Positions 1 through 6,150 are shown, counted from the first letter of the stretch. The stretch: DNA of 22,372 bases from UBA6244 sp041582875 (GCA_041582875.1 JBFHGX010000055.1:1-22372); one strand, 5' to 3'. The notes: generated from the sequence alone by a model not told the origin. Made by a program: numbers and translations.

Positions 1-716
1 GAAATAAAATTTCCTTCGTTATCACGATTGATAACCAATAGGTAAATGGCATAGGTGTCATCCAGCGATTTTACTTTGTCTTGTATGTTTTTAAGGTTGA
101 AATCTGAAAAAATTTCAATATTAAGGTCTTTTTCAAATAGCGGAAGCGATTCTTCTAACTCTGCTCTAATTGCTTGACCTGTAACTGTATTGTCGTTGAT
201 GATGAGGATGTTTTTTCGGGTGGGGAAAATCTTTTGAATGGACTGAAGGGTGTTTTTGTGATCTGTTTTTTCCATAAACCCGTAAAATGTCGGATTTTCT
301 TTAAGAGCTATTGTATCCAGGAAGTTCACACCACAGAAAACAATTGGTACTCCCGGATAAAACTCATGTTGGTAGGTTGTCATGAAGTTGTAGGCCGTAT
401 TGTCACATGCAATGATGACATCGAAAGGGATGTTGCGGGCTTTACTCTTGTAAAAATCAATCAACGAGTTAAAGTATTCCTGATTGAAAAACCGTTTGGT
501 GTCTAGGTATTCAAATACCAGATTTACATCAATCCTGTTTTTAAACACATCCTGAATACCTGATGAAATATGGTCTGTCCATTCCAGGCCCTGATGATAG
601 CTATGTAAAATAAGGATGTTTTTCTCTCTGGCTGGGGGGCTGTCCTGAGCTGATATCGTTACCATTGAAAAACCAACCAATAGAAAAACCAAGAGTGAGA
701 CTATCTTTTTTAACAT
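1..716 (-). CDS. Periplasmic-binding-protein-like sensor protein (N-terminal part, runs off the window)
   Basis: The minus-strand frame opens at the ATG at 714-716 and stays open to the window edge, giving 238 codons of an incomplete gene. Residues 1-24 form a signal peptide (MLKKIVSLLVF start, ending near VTISAQ). The following ILILHSYHQGLEWTDHISSG is the characteristic opening of the ABC-transporter substrate-binding-like domain (PF04392 type) that forms the extracytoplasmic sensor of many hybrid or PAS histidine kinases. Later segments fit the same Rossmann-like fold: VIIACDNTAYNFM, GVPIVFCGVNF and KNILIINDN. By family precedent the missing part may carry a transmembrane helix and kinase or cyclase output, but a stand-alone binding protein is possible. 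A TACATTTG box on the minus strand about 40 bases upstream is a likely promoter. The domain is inferred from motif resemblance; the output domain is unknown. Confidence 0.8.
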   Translation of the reverse strand, partial: MLKKIVSLLVFLLVGFSMVTISAQDSPPAREKNILILHSYHQGLEWTDHISSGIQDVFKNRIDVNLVFEYLDTKRFFNQEYFNSLIDFYKSKARNIPFDVIIACDNTAYNFMTTYQHEFYPGVPIVFCGVNFLDTIALKENPTFYGFMEKTDHKNTLQSIQKIFPTRKNILIINDNTVTGQAIRAELEESLPLFEKDLNIEIFSDFNLKNIQDKVKSLDDTYAIYLLVINRDNEGNFI

Positions 717-757
717 GATAAATAGCTAATATACTGCGATTTCTAAGTGTGTCTTGA

Positions 758-765
758 CAAATGTA
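758..765 (-). promoter_or_regulatory. Putative -7 box (TACATTTG) for the sensor gene
   Basis: The minus strand reads TACATTTG, an exact match to the Bacteroidota TAnnTTTG -7 element, about 40 bases before the ATG at 716. No TTTG -33 element sits at the ideal distance; the nearest TTTG is about 14 bases upstream. The assignment therefore rests on the -7 match alone. Confidence 0.4.
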
Positions 766-878
766 CGGAAATTGAAATACAAATCCTACTCAAAAGCCAT
801 ACGCAGGGAAAACATTTTATTTTGCAGTACATTTTTCATTTACACAAATGATTTCATGAGGAGAGTAAAAGGTTTGTG

Positions 879-929
879 TGATTTACCCTTTCTATTTCTC
901 CATTCACCGAAATTTCACCTCCATTGGCC
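879..929 (+). promoter_or_regulatory. Direct repeats at 21-bp pitch upstream of repeat-protein copy 1
   Basis: Three related 9-mers sit exactly 21 bases apart: TGATTTACC (879-887), CCATTCACC (900-908) and CCATTGGCC (921-929). Two 9-bp half-sites separated by 12 bp is the established layout of LytTR-type sites (AgrA family). The last repeat ends 32 bp before the TAGTTTTG box, a position suited to an activator. The same layout is present in the second cassette at 4610-4639. The geometry is visible; the regulator is an inference. Confidence 0.5.
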
Positions 930-961
930 TAAAACCCATTTACGCAGGTGCTTTTTCGTGG

Positions 962-969
962 TAGTTTTG
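962..969 (+). promoter_or_regulatory. -7 promoter box (TAGTTTTG) of repeat-protein copy 1
   Basis: TAGTTTTG is an exact TAnnTTTG match, 35 bases before the ATG at 1005. A TTTA lies about 20 bases upstream, near the -33 position. The box and its surroundings are conserved without gaps in the second cassette at 4672-4679, which supports it as the true promoter and implies a roughly 28-nt leader. Confidence 0.65.
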
Positions 970-1004
970 CTTCAGAAACACAGAAACTATAAAAGTTAAA
1001 CGTC

Positions 1005-1346
1005 ATGAAAACTCTACTCAAATACACTTTCGCCACTGCCTTGATCGCTTTCGCACTCAATACAAACGCCAATACCGTTACACCTCCAGTCATCACTCCC
1101 TTATCAGAAGAAGCTTACATCGACGATATTCCTTTTAGCACGGAGAATATCTTTGATAGTCTGTTAGATGTAAGTCTGACTCAAGAGTTTGAACTGACAG
1201 AAGAAGCCTACATTCAGGATATTCCTTTCGATACCAAAGAAGTTATCGAAACCTCAAATGAAAACATACGCTCATATTTTGATTTGGAAGAAGAATCTTA
1301 TATCAATGACATTCCGTTCTCTCCCGAAGCCATCGTTAGACAATAA
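1005..1346 (+). CDS. Small secreted protein with three EExYIxDIPF repeats, copy 1
   Basis: This is a 113-residue protein that I cannot assign to a named family. Residues 1-23 form a signal peptide (MKTLLKYTF start, hydrophobic ATALIAFAL core, cleavage probably after NTNA). The mature part is about 90 residues, strongly acidic, and carries three copies of EE[AS]YI[DQN]DIPF[SD][TP] with IPF at 42-44, 73-75 and 103-105, a 30-31 residue period. Each repeat is followed by a short amphipathic stretch such as ENIFDS or KEVIET. There are no cysteines, no lipobox and no T9SS tail, so the predicted location is periplasmic or released. A paralogue with 81 of 113 identical residues lies at 4715-5056 with the same promoter and terminator. 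It appears monocistronic, and the 21-bp-spaced repeats upstream suggest tight regulation. Function unknown; a binding or signalling role would be a guess. Confidence 0.9.
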   Translation: MKTLLKYTFATALIAFALNTNANTVTPPVITPLSEEAYIDDIPFSTENIFDSLLDVSLTQEFELTEEAYIQDIPFDTKEVIETSNENIRSYFDLEEESYINDIPFSPEAIVRQ

Positions 1347-1360
1347 ACAATTTTCTCAAC

Positions 1361-1405
1361 ATAGCTCCCATAGCCAATAAAGTCACCCAACGAGGTGGCT
1401 TTTGT
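1361..1405 (+). terminator. Trailer and intrinsic terminator of repeat-protein copy 1
   Basis: AGTCACC (1381-1387) pairs with GGTGGCT (1394-1400) across a 6-base loop, extended by flanking A/T pairs, and runs into a T-rich tract. The preceding ATAGCTCCCATAGCC (1361-1375) recurs downstream of copy 2. The copies differ in loop and stem sequence but keep pairing, which supports a functional hairpin. Confidence 0.75.
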
Positions 1406-1556
1406 TGTTATATGGCCCATGCCAAGTGAAATGTGCCCGATATTTAATCAAGAGCAAAAACAATTCATCAAAAAAATGTATCTTTCACCCATCTCAATGA
1501 GTTCAGAGAAATACAGATTAATGGCTTTAACAGATCATTTTTAAAAGAGAAAATTC

Positions 1557-2207
1557 ATGTGTTTTTCACCAGAAGCAAGTTTTATTGGAGGCGTTGCTAT
1601 CATTTCGATTGGTGCTGTCGCAATAAAAAAGGTACAAAAGCCTAACCAATTATTATTTGCCATGATTCCTTTGTTTTTTGGATTTCAGCAAATTGCGGAG
1701 GGAGTGGTTTGGTTGTCGTTGCAAAATCCGGAGTTCGTACTTTACCAAGAGGCGAGTACCATGGCTTTTTTGATCATGGCACAAATCTTTTGGCCCGCCT
1801 ACCTCCCGCTTACAGTCATGCTCATGGAAGAGAATAAAAAACGAAAGCAAATATTAGCCCTTTTCCTTGTTTTGGGGATAATTGTAGCATTATATTATAC
1901 TTATTGCTTGATTAATTTTGGTGTTTATCCCCAGATTGAACAATATCATATTCGATATTACAAGGATTTCCCTAAATCGTTGAATAACACAGTTCTTGCT
2001 ATGTATTTAATTGCCAGCCTTACACCGCTTTTTGTGTCAAGCATTAAGCGTATGCGTTATTTTGGTGCTTTCATGTTTTTCTCCTGTGCAATAGCGGCCA
2101 TTTTTTATACCCAATACCTTACATCGGTTTGGTGTTTTTTTGCAGCCATACTAAGCGGTTTTGTTTTTTGGATAGTAAAGGGCTCAAAAAAGGAAGTTCA
2201 AAGTTGA
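1557..2207 (+). CDS. DUF6629 family integral membrane protein
   Basis: This 216-residue polytopic membrane protein begins MCFSPEASF, close to the MCFSAxASF start typical of the DUF6629 family. About seven hydrophobic segments follow (roughly residues 8-23, 30-52, 67-87, 98-118, 143-161, 166-184, 188-208), with basic loops such as KKVQKP and ENKKRKQ. The GFQQIAEGVVW stretch in the second helix region holds the polar residues most likely to matter. No biochemical function is established for this family. The gene stands alone, 210 bases after repeat-protein copy 1. A TATCTTTC at 1479-1486 is a weak promoter candidate. The ATG at 1557 is chosen because it gives the family-typical N-terminus. Confidence 0.85.
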   Translation: MCFSPEASFIGGVAIISIGAVAIKKVQKPNQLLFAMIPLFFGFQQIAEGVVWLSLQNPEFVLYQEASTMAFLIMAQIFWPAYLPLTVMLMEENKKRKQILALFLVLGIIVALYYTYCLINFGVYPQIEQYHIRYYKDFPKSLNNTVLAMYLIASLTPLFVSSIKRMRYFGAFMFFSCAIAAIFYTQYLTSVWCFFAAILSGFVFWIVKGSKKEVQS

Positions 2208-2393
2208 TTAGAGACTGAAATTTATTTTAGTCCTCCGTTGGGAGCCAAATTCAGGTTGTTTTTTTAGATTACTTTGTTAAATAATTCATAATTAACAGCC
2301 CCATGGGCAAATAATTACGTTGATATTCAGTTGAATGGATTCCGTTGTAAATTCAATGGTCGGACATGGAATATCCACTGTTCAATTTTTAGT

Positions 2394-2401
2394 TAATCTT
2401 G
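2394..2401 (+). promoter_or_regulatory. Possible -7 box (TAATCTTG) for the thioredoxin-like gene
   Basis: TAATCTTG differs from TAnnTTTG by one base and lies 18 bases before the ATG at 2420. If used, transcription starts near 2407. That would exclude an upstream TTG as the translation start and leave a very short leader. Confidence 0.35.
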
Positions 2402-2419
2402 CAAACGAATGATGGATGT

Positions 2420-2695
2420 ATGAAGATGAAGGAGAAAGACACTGTTACCATAGAAATGTACTACACACTTAGTTGCCCCAATTGTAAAACATTGAGTCGC
2501 ATGCTCGATGACGTACTGCCACAGTTTGGGAGTAAATTTGTGTTGAAAAAGAGCCTGGCAAATATGCCATTGGGTATGATAAAGACCATGCGGCTAGGCA
2601 TTCATGCAGTTCCTGCATTGCTGGTCGATAACAAAATTGTTTTCAAAAGTGTACCTTCAAGAGAAGCATTAGTCAATTTGTTAAGTAGTTATTAA
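2420..2695 (+). CDS. Thioredoxin-like thiol-disulfide protein (CPNC)
   Basis: This small 91-residue protein has the thioredoxin/glutaredoxin fold signature. A beta strand (TIEMYYTLS) leads into the redox motif C19-P-N-C22, then helix LSRMLDDVLPQF. A strand-plus-cis-proline segment follows (HAVPALLV, Pro65), then a short hairpin (NKIVFKSV) and a terminal helix. There is no signal peptide, so it is predicted cytosolic. The frame could open at a TTG at 2399, but ATG 2420 (or 2426) fits the fold and lies just after a -7-like box. It is followed after 15 bases by a 75-residue membrane protein, so the two probably form an operon that ends in the hairpin at 2964-3005. Related small CxxC proteins partner metal or thiol permeases, but nothing here identifies the substrate. 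Confidence 0.85.
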   Translation: MKMKEKDTVTIEMYYTLSCPNCKTLSRMLDDVLPQFGSKFVLKKSLANMPLGMIKTMRLGIHAVPALLVDNKIVFKSVPSREALVNLLSSY

Positions 2696-2710
2696 TCAAA
2701 TTTATATAAA

Positions 2711-2938
2711 ATGGAATCAAAGAAAAAATTAAGATGTCCGTTGGGCGTTCCCGGTGGAATTATTGCCGCCTTGATTGGTTTGATTGGCGTAGTTGTTAAC
2801 ATTATCGATTTCAACTTGTTTGAGTTGTTGACTTCATTTGCTTTATTGTTGCTTGCTTTGCCATACGTACGCGTGATGATGATGGTACATGCTGCCAACG
2901 ACCGATTGGACGAGTTGGAAAGCAAAATGAAAAAGTAA
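2711..2938 (+). CDS. Small two-helix membrane protein of unknown function
   Basis: This 75-residue protein has a basic N-terminus (MESKKKLRCPLG), two hydrophobic helices (about residues 14-32 and 36-55) and a charged C-terminal tail (RLDELESKMKK) that looks helical. A single cysteine lies just before helix 1. It starts 15 bases after the thioredoxin-like gene and ends before a strong terminator, so it is probably co-transcribed. The pairing suggests it could be the membrane partner or target of the CPNC protein. That is inference from position only, and I do not recognise the family. Confidence 0.75.
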   Translation: MESKKKLRCPLGVPGGIIAALIGLIGVVVNIIDFNLFELLTSFALLLLALPYVRVMMMVHAANDRLDELESKMKK

Positions 2939-2963
2939 AGGAAAATCAACCCATTGTTTTTGA

Positions 2964-3005
2964 AGCCCTCAAGCCTATCCAAAGGATTTGCTTGGGGGCT
3001 CTTTT
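2964..3005 (+). terminator. Intrinsic terminator of the thioredoxin/small-membrane-protein operon
   Basis: AGCCCTCAAGC (2964-2974) pairs with GCTTGGGGGCT (2990-3000) over 11 positions with one wobble, and an inner ATCC/GGAT pair extends the stem. CTTTTT follows. Confidence 0.85.
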
Positions 3006-3095
3006 TATGTGGATGTACTGCTTTGTCCATTGCTCGAGCTGACTCCTGTACACTCAGGCCATTGCCGTTACCAAGTTACAAATTATTATCTCAGC

Positions 3096-3141
3096 ATAGC
3101 TTTCGTAGCTTTAAAAAGTCATCCTTTTCAGTGGCTTTTGT
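3096..3141 (+). terminator. Third trailer-like element and hairpin, between convergent genes
   Basis: ATAGCTTTCGTAGCTTTAAA at 3096 onward resembles the ATAGCTcccATAGCC trailers at 1361 and 5071. It is followed by the hairpin AAAAGTCA (3114-3121) / TGGCTTTT (3132-3139). It lies 25 bases past the stop of the minus-strand DUF4421 gene and can serve that gene too, with one mismatch on that strand. No repeat-protein gene is recognisable just upstream, so it is either a dispersed terminator type or the remnant of a lost third cassette. Confidence 0.5.
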
Positions 3142-3163
3142 TGGATTGTTCTCCAGGAAATTT

Positions 3164-4249
3164 TTAAAGCCCAAATTTCCTCATCCAACCTGGTGTTTTT
3201 ATCGGGAACCTATAGCCTACGTAAATTCTGAAATAATTGTACGAAGTAACCGTATATGCTTCAGCTAAAGCGTCGTCAATAAAGCCATCCGAAACAAAGA
3301 ATATGCCGCCATATATGCGGTTCCCGTTGTAGCCTGCTGTTATGCGTGAGTATAACGACAATCCCAAAGTATTATACACCTTCGATTCCAGATCATTGTA
3401 AAAGCTTGTAGCTCCTCTGCTGTATAAAAACCCTTGAATAATAGCTCCATGAATATAGTACCGTTTCCACAGCACAAAGGTGTGCATATATCCTCCCGAG
3501 AGGCCGATTTTCAATGAGGCACCTTCCTGAAAATCGGGATAATAATTGCTTGTTAAAAGTGTGTCGCTAAGTGTGAGGGGTTCAGTGGTGGCTATATTCT
3601 CTAGGTTGGTTAAAAAACCGATGACAGGCGATCCGGCTCTCTTTTTCTGTTGATCAATTTGCCATAAGGCCGCCGTATTGGAGTATTTTTTATGGTTGAA
3701 AGTATAATAAACCGAAAGCGCCAGGGTAATGTTCTCCAAGTTGTTGAAGTGTGGATAACTGTTGTTGGTTTGGAACCAATTGGGATCGTATTCTTCGATG
3801 TTTTTTAGATAAAATCCCGTGGTGGAACGAATAAAAAAATTCATGCGTAACTTTCGTCCGGTAAACCCGAAACGGAATGAAAATGCATCGCTTTCTCCTT
3901 TTTTGTTGGTACGTAATTCGAGTCCCGAGAAAGTACGCGTGTATTCAAAGGTAGCCCATTTATAGTCGAAGGCCAATCCAAAACCAAAAGGATTGTTGGT
4001 GGCAAATTCGAGATCATAGGTGCTGTTAACATTGGCCAAAGTAACACCTGTTTGTTTGTTTACCCCAACTATTGTCAGGTGAAAAAGGTCACGGTAACTC
4101 TTGATGTAGGTGGTATCGTAGTTGTATTGGTATCGTTGGTCAACTGTATCGTTTTCTCCAGAGACCGCTTTAAACACAAAGGCCAAAAGAATAAAGCTCA
4201 TCAGTATCAACTTTCGTATTGTGGTTTGGATGTTATTCTTGATGTTCAT
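3164..4249 (-). CDS. DUF4421 family outer-membrane-like protein
   Basis: The protein is about 361 residues from the ATG at 4249; the frame stays open 11 codons further to 4282. The inner start is preferred because it places a normal signal peptide first (MNIKNN, hydrophobic LILMSFILLAFVF, cleavage near AVSG). The body alternates polar and aromatic residues in beta strands (FGFGLAFDYKWATFEYTRTF, SFRFGFTGRKLRMNFFI) and ends in a barrel-like terminal region (YFRIYVGYRFPI). The DTTYIKSYRDLFHLTIVG opening matches the DUF4421 family of Bacteroidota, presumed outer-membrane barrels of unknown role. It is single, convergent with the thioredoxin pair, and its upstream region is occupied by the DUF3667 remnant. 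Confidence 0.8.
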   Translation of the reverse strand: MNIKNNIQTTIRKLILMSFILLAFVFKAVSGENDTVDQRYQYNYDTTYIKSYRDLFHLTIVGVNKQTGVTLANVNSTYDLEFATNNPFGFGLAFDYKWATFEYTRTFSGLELRTNKKGESDAFSFRFGFTGRKLRMNFFIRSTTGFYLKNIEEYDPNWFQTNNSYPHFNNLENITLALSVYYTFNHKKYSNTAALWQIDQQKKRAGSPVIGFLTNLENIATTEPLTLSDTLLTSNYYPDFQEGASLKIGLSGGYMHTFVLWKRYYIHGAIIQGFLYSRGATSFYNDLESKVYNTLGLSLYSRITAGYNGNRIYGGIFFVSDGFIDDALAEAYTVTSYNYFRIYVGYRFPIKTPGWMRKFGL

Positions 4250-4272
4250 TGTGCAAATTGAAAATGTAAAAT

Positions 4273-4506
4273 TTAGTGCCAAGGCATTGAAGGGTTTATC
4301 AAAGCAACAAAACCAACTGAAAATCCGGTGGTAAGAATCAGTTGTTTAATGGTATTTAGGAATGGATCTTCAAATGAAAAATCTGAACTGAGAAGGGGGG
4401 AAAAAATATTTTTGAAGTCGATACGCCTTATGGTGGTTGCTTGCCAACAATGTTGCAAGTATTCACCATATAGGGTCGCTCCACAATTAAGGCATTTGTT
4501 GTTCAC
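4273..4506 (-). pseudogene. Decayed, truncated DUF3667 family gene
   Basis: The 77-codon frame begins MNNKCLNCGATLYGEY, closely matching the N-terminal zinc-ribbon of DUF3667 proteins (CxNCGxxLxGxYCxxCGQ). The second knuckle is damaged: YLQHCWQ replaces the expected YCxxCGQ, losing one cysteine and the glycine. The next segment (TTIRRIDFKNIF, then FEDPFLNTIKQLIL) still follows the family pattern that normally continues TRPGxxIRxYIxGKR. Here it diverges into an unrelated tail and stops, so the membrane domain is missing altogether. Family members are normally several hundred residues long. The remnant lies head to head with repeat-protein copy 2 and abuts the DUF4421 gene, marking this spot as a deletion or rearrangement junction. 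A short functional derivative is possible but less likely. Confidence 0.7.
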
Positions 4507-4609
4507 ACATAAGAGATTTATTATGCTAAGGAATAAAAAAATCGTTCACCAACCGATAAATCATAATGAAATATTTCCCCCAAAGCTCCATTTTACAAGA
4601 GGTATTTCC

Positions 4610-4639
4610 CCATTCACCGAAATACCTCCTCCATTCACC
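4610..4639 (+). promoter_or_regulatory. Perfect 9-bp direct repeat at 21-bp pitch upstream of copy 2
   Basis: CCATTCACC occurs identically at 4610-4618 and 4631-4639 with a 12-base spacer, and aligns position for position with 900-929 in cassette 1. The first repeat also lies inside an inverted repeat, GAGGTATTT (4599-4607) / AAATACCTC (4620-4628). The layout matches LytTR-type operator geometry and ends 32 bp before the -7 box. Confidence 0.55.
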
Positions 4640-4671
4640 TAAAACCGATTTACGCAGGAGCTTTTACGATG

Positions 4672-4679
4672 TAGTTTTG
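4672..4679 (+). promoter_or_regulatory. -7 promoter box (TAGTTTTG) of repeat-protein copy 2
   Basis: This is an exact TAnnTTTG match 35 bases before the ATG at 4715, at the identical offset to cassette 1. TTTA lies about 20 bases upstream. The leader after it (CTTCAGAAACACAGAAACTA onward) is the same in both copies. Confidence 0.65.
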
Positions 4680-4714
4680 CTTCAGAAACACAGAAACTAT
4701 AAAAGTTATACACC

Positions 4715-5056
4715 ATGAAAACTTTACTTAAATTCACCTTCGCTACCATCCTGATCGCTTTCGCACTCAACACCAATGCTAACATCGTTACGCCTCCTGT
4801 AATCAGTACTCTTACCGAAGAAGCATATATCGACGATATTCCTTTTAGTACCGAGAATATTTTCGACAGTCTTTACGATGTGAACATAACCCAATCATTC
4901 GACCTGAGCATGGAAGAATTTATCCAAGATATTCCTTTTGACACCGAAGAGGTAGTCGAAAGTGCCTCTGACTACTCATTCAATACTTTTAACCTTGAAG
5001 AAGAGTCTTGTATCAATGACATCCCTTTTTCGACAGAAGCCATCATTAAATCGTAA
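4715..5056 (+). CDS. Small secreted protein with three DIPF repeats, copy 2
   Basis: This 113-residue paralogue of the protein at 1005-1346 aligns end to end without gaps, with 81 identical residues. The signal peptide is conserved nearly unchanged. The three repeats read EEAYIDDIPFST, MEEFIQDIPFDT and EESCINDIPFST. The first repeat with its ENIFDSL tail is invariant between copies, while the linker after the second repeat (residues about 84-92) is almost completely diverged. The conserved parts are therefore the DIPF modules and the export signal. Copy 2 has one cysteine in its third repeat where copy 1 has tyrosine. It is monocistronic, with the same promoter, 21-bp-spaced repeats and hairpin terminator as copy 1. 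Function unknown. Confidence 0.9.
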   Translation: MKTLLKFTFATILIAFALNTNANIVTPPVISTLTEEAYIDDIPFSTENIFDSLYDVNITQSFDLSMEEFIQDIPFDTEEVVESASDYSFNTFNLEEESCINDIPFSTEAIIKS

Positions 5057-5070
5057 GCAAATAACTTCAT

Positions 5071-5117
5071 ATAGCTCCTATAGCCGATAAAGTCGCCCCA
5101 AAAAGCGGCTTTTATTG
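5071..5117 (+). terminator. Trailer and intrinsic terminator of repeat-protein copy 2
   Basis: AGTCGC (5091-5096) pairs with GCGGCT (5105-5110) across an 8-base loop, with flanking AA/TT pairs and a T-rich run after it. It is preceded by ATAGCTCCTATAGCC (5071-5085), the trailer motif shared with copy 1. Confidence 0.7.
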
Positions 5118-5250
5118 TTTTAGTTACATTTGGCCACCAAAATAAATTATTTCAACAGAACTTTTCATGCACCAAAACTGTCGTTGAACCTGTAACATAA
5201 ACTTGAATCATGCGTCATACTATATCTATAGAAACAAAAGATCTTTCCTT

Positions 5251-6135
5251 ATGAATAAACTAACCATTCAAAACCTTTCGAAAACCTATGCCAATGGCGT
5301 GGTTGCGCTCGATAACGTCAACATTGAAATTGAAAATGGCATGTTTGGCTTGCTGGGCCCCAATGGCGCAGGAAAATCATCGCTCATGCGTACTTTGGCA
5401 ACCTTGCAGGAAGCCGATAGCGGCATTGCCATGCTGAATGATATCGATGTTTTTAATCAACCACATGAGTTAAGGAAAGTGTTAGGTTACTTACCACAGG
5501 AATTTGGTGTATATCCCAAAATCACAGCCCAACAGTTGCTGGATCATCTGTCGATTTTAAAAGGTATTACCAATACCAAAGAACGCAAGGAATTGGTGAA
5601 GTACCTGTTAGATAAAGTGAATCTATACGACAAACGAAACAAGAGTGTCAAAGGTTTTTCGGGGGGCATGAAACAGCGTGTGGGAATTGCCCAAGCCCTT
5701 ATTGGAAATCCCCAGTTGATTATTGTTGACGAGCCCACCGCAGGATTGGATCCGGGTGAGCGCAACCGGTTTTACAATCTGTTGGCCGATGTGGGCAAGG
5801 ATGTGATTGTCATTCTCTCGACTCACATCGTAGATGATATTCGTGAACTCTGTACCAAGATGGCCATCATGAATCTGGGTCAAATTGTGTACCATGGAAC
5901 ACCTCAAAATGCCATCGATGAACTTCAAGGGAAAGTCTACCAAAAGGTAGTAACCCGAGAATCCCTGCAGGATTATGCCCAAAATTTCTCTATTATATCC
6001 AATAAAATGGTCGCCGGCATGCCCTTAATTCACATTTTTAGCGAATCGAATCCGGCACAAGGTTTTGAACAAGTAAAACCGAACCTGGAAGATGTATTCT
6101 TCTCAAAAATCAACACTTCCAACGTACTTGTTTAA
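5251..6135 (+). CDS. ABC transporter ATP-binding protein
   Basis: This 294-residue cytosolic ATPase shows all ABC landmarks: Walker A GPNGAGKSS (36-44), Q-loop LPQEFGVYP, signature SGGMKQ (from 137), Walker B LIIVDEP with D160/E161, and the switch histidine H192 in STHIV. A C-terminal extension of about 75 residues follows, as in ABC-2 export ATPases (DrrA/CcmA type). The frame could open at a TTG at 5203, but ATG 5251 gives the normal MNKLTIQNLSKTY start. The gene lies 15 bases before the permease/peptidase fusion and must be its energising subunit. A TAAACTTG at 5198-5205 is a weak promoter candidate. Substrate unknown. Confidence 0.92.
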   Translation: MNKLTIQNLSKTYANGVVALDNVNIEIENGMFGLLGPNGAGKSSLMRTLATLQEADSGIAMLNDIDVFNQPHELRKVLGYLPQEFGVYPKITAQQLLDHLSILKGITNTKERKELVKYLLDKVNLYDKRNKSVKGFSGGMKQRVGIAQALIGNPQLIIVDEPTAGLDPGERNRFYNLLADVGKDVIVILSTHIVDDIRELCTKMAIMNLGQIVYHGTPQNAIDELQGKVYQKVVTRESLQDYAQNFSIISNKMVAGMPLIHIFSESNPAQGFEQVKPNLEDVFFSKINTSNVLV

Positions 6136-6150
6136 TCCAAAAAGCAGATT

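Noticed and set aside
174..506. Open plus-strand frame of 110 codons
   Set aside because: It is the antisense of the partial sensor gene, whose own frame encodes a signal peptide and recognisable domain.
754..999. Open frame of 81 codons on the plus strand upstream of repeat-protein copy 1
   Set aside because: It covers the promoter and the 21-base-spaced repeats, has a composition unlike a protein, and is not preserved in the aligned leader of cassette 2.
2220..2280. CTCC-GTTG-GGAG followed later by a T-run as terminator of the DUF6629 gene
   Set aside because: The stem is only four to five pairs and the T-run lies about 20 bases beyond it, so it is too weak to annotate.
2399..2419. Upstream TTG start for the thioredoxin-like gene
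   Set aside because: The TTG is part of the -7-like TAATCTTG box, and ATG 2420 begins the protein just before the first strand of the fold.
2954..3268. Open plus-strand frame of 104 codons after the small membrane protein
   Set aside because: It begins inside the terminator hairpin and ends antisense to the DUF4421 gene; no family resemblance is visible.
5203..5250. TTG start 16 codons upstream for the ABC ATPase
   Set aside because: The extra residues (NHASYYIYRNKRSFL) do not belong to the ABC fold; ATG 5251 gives the standard N-terminus.
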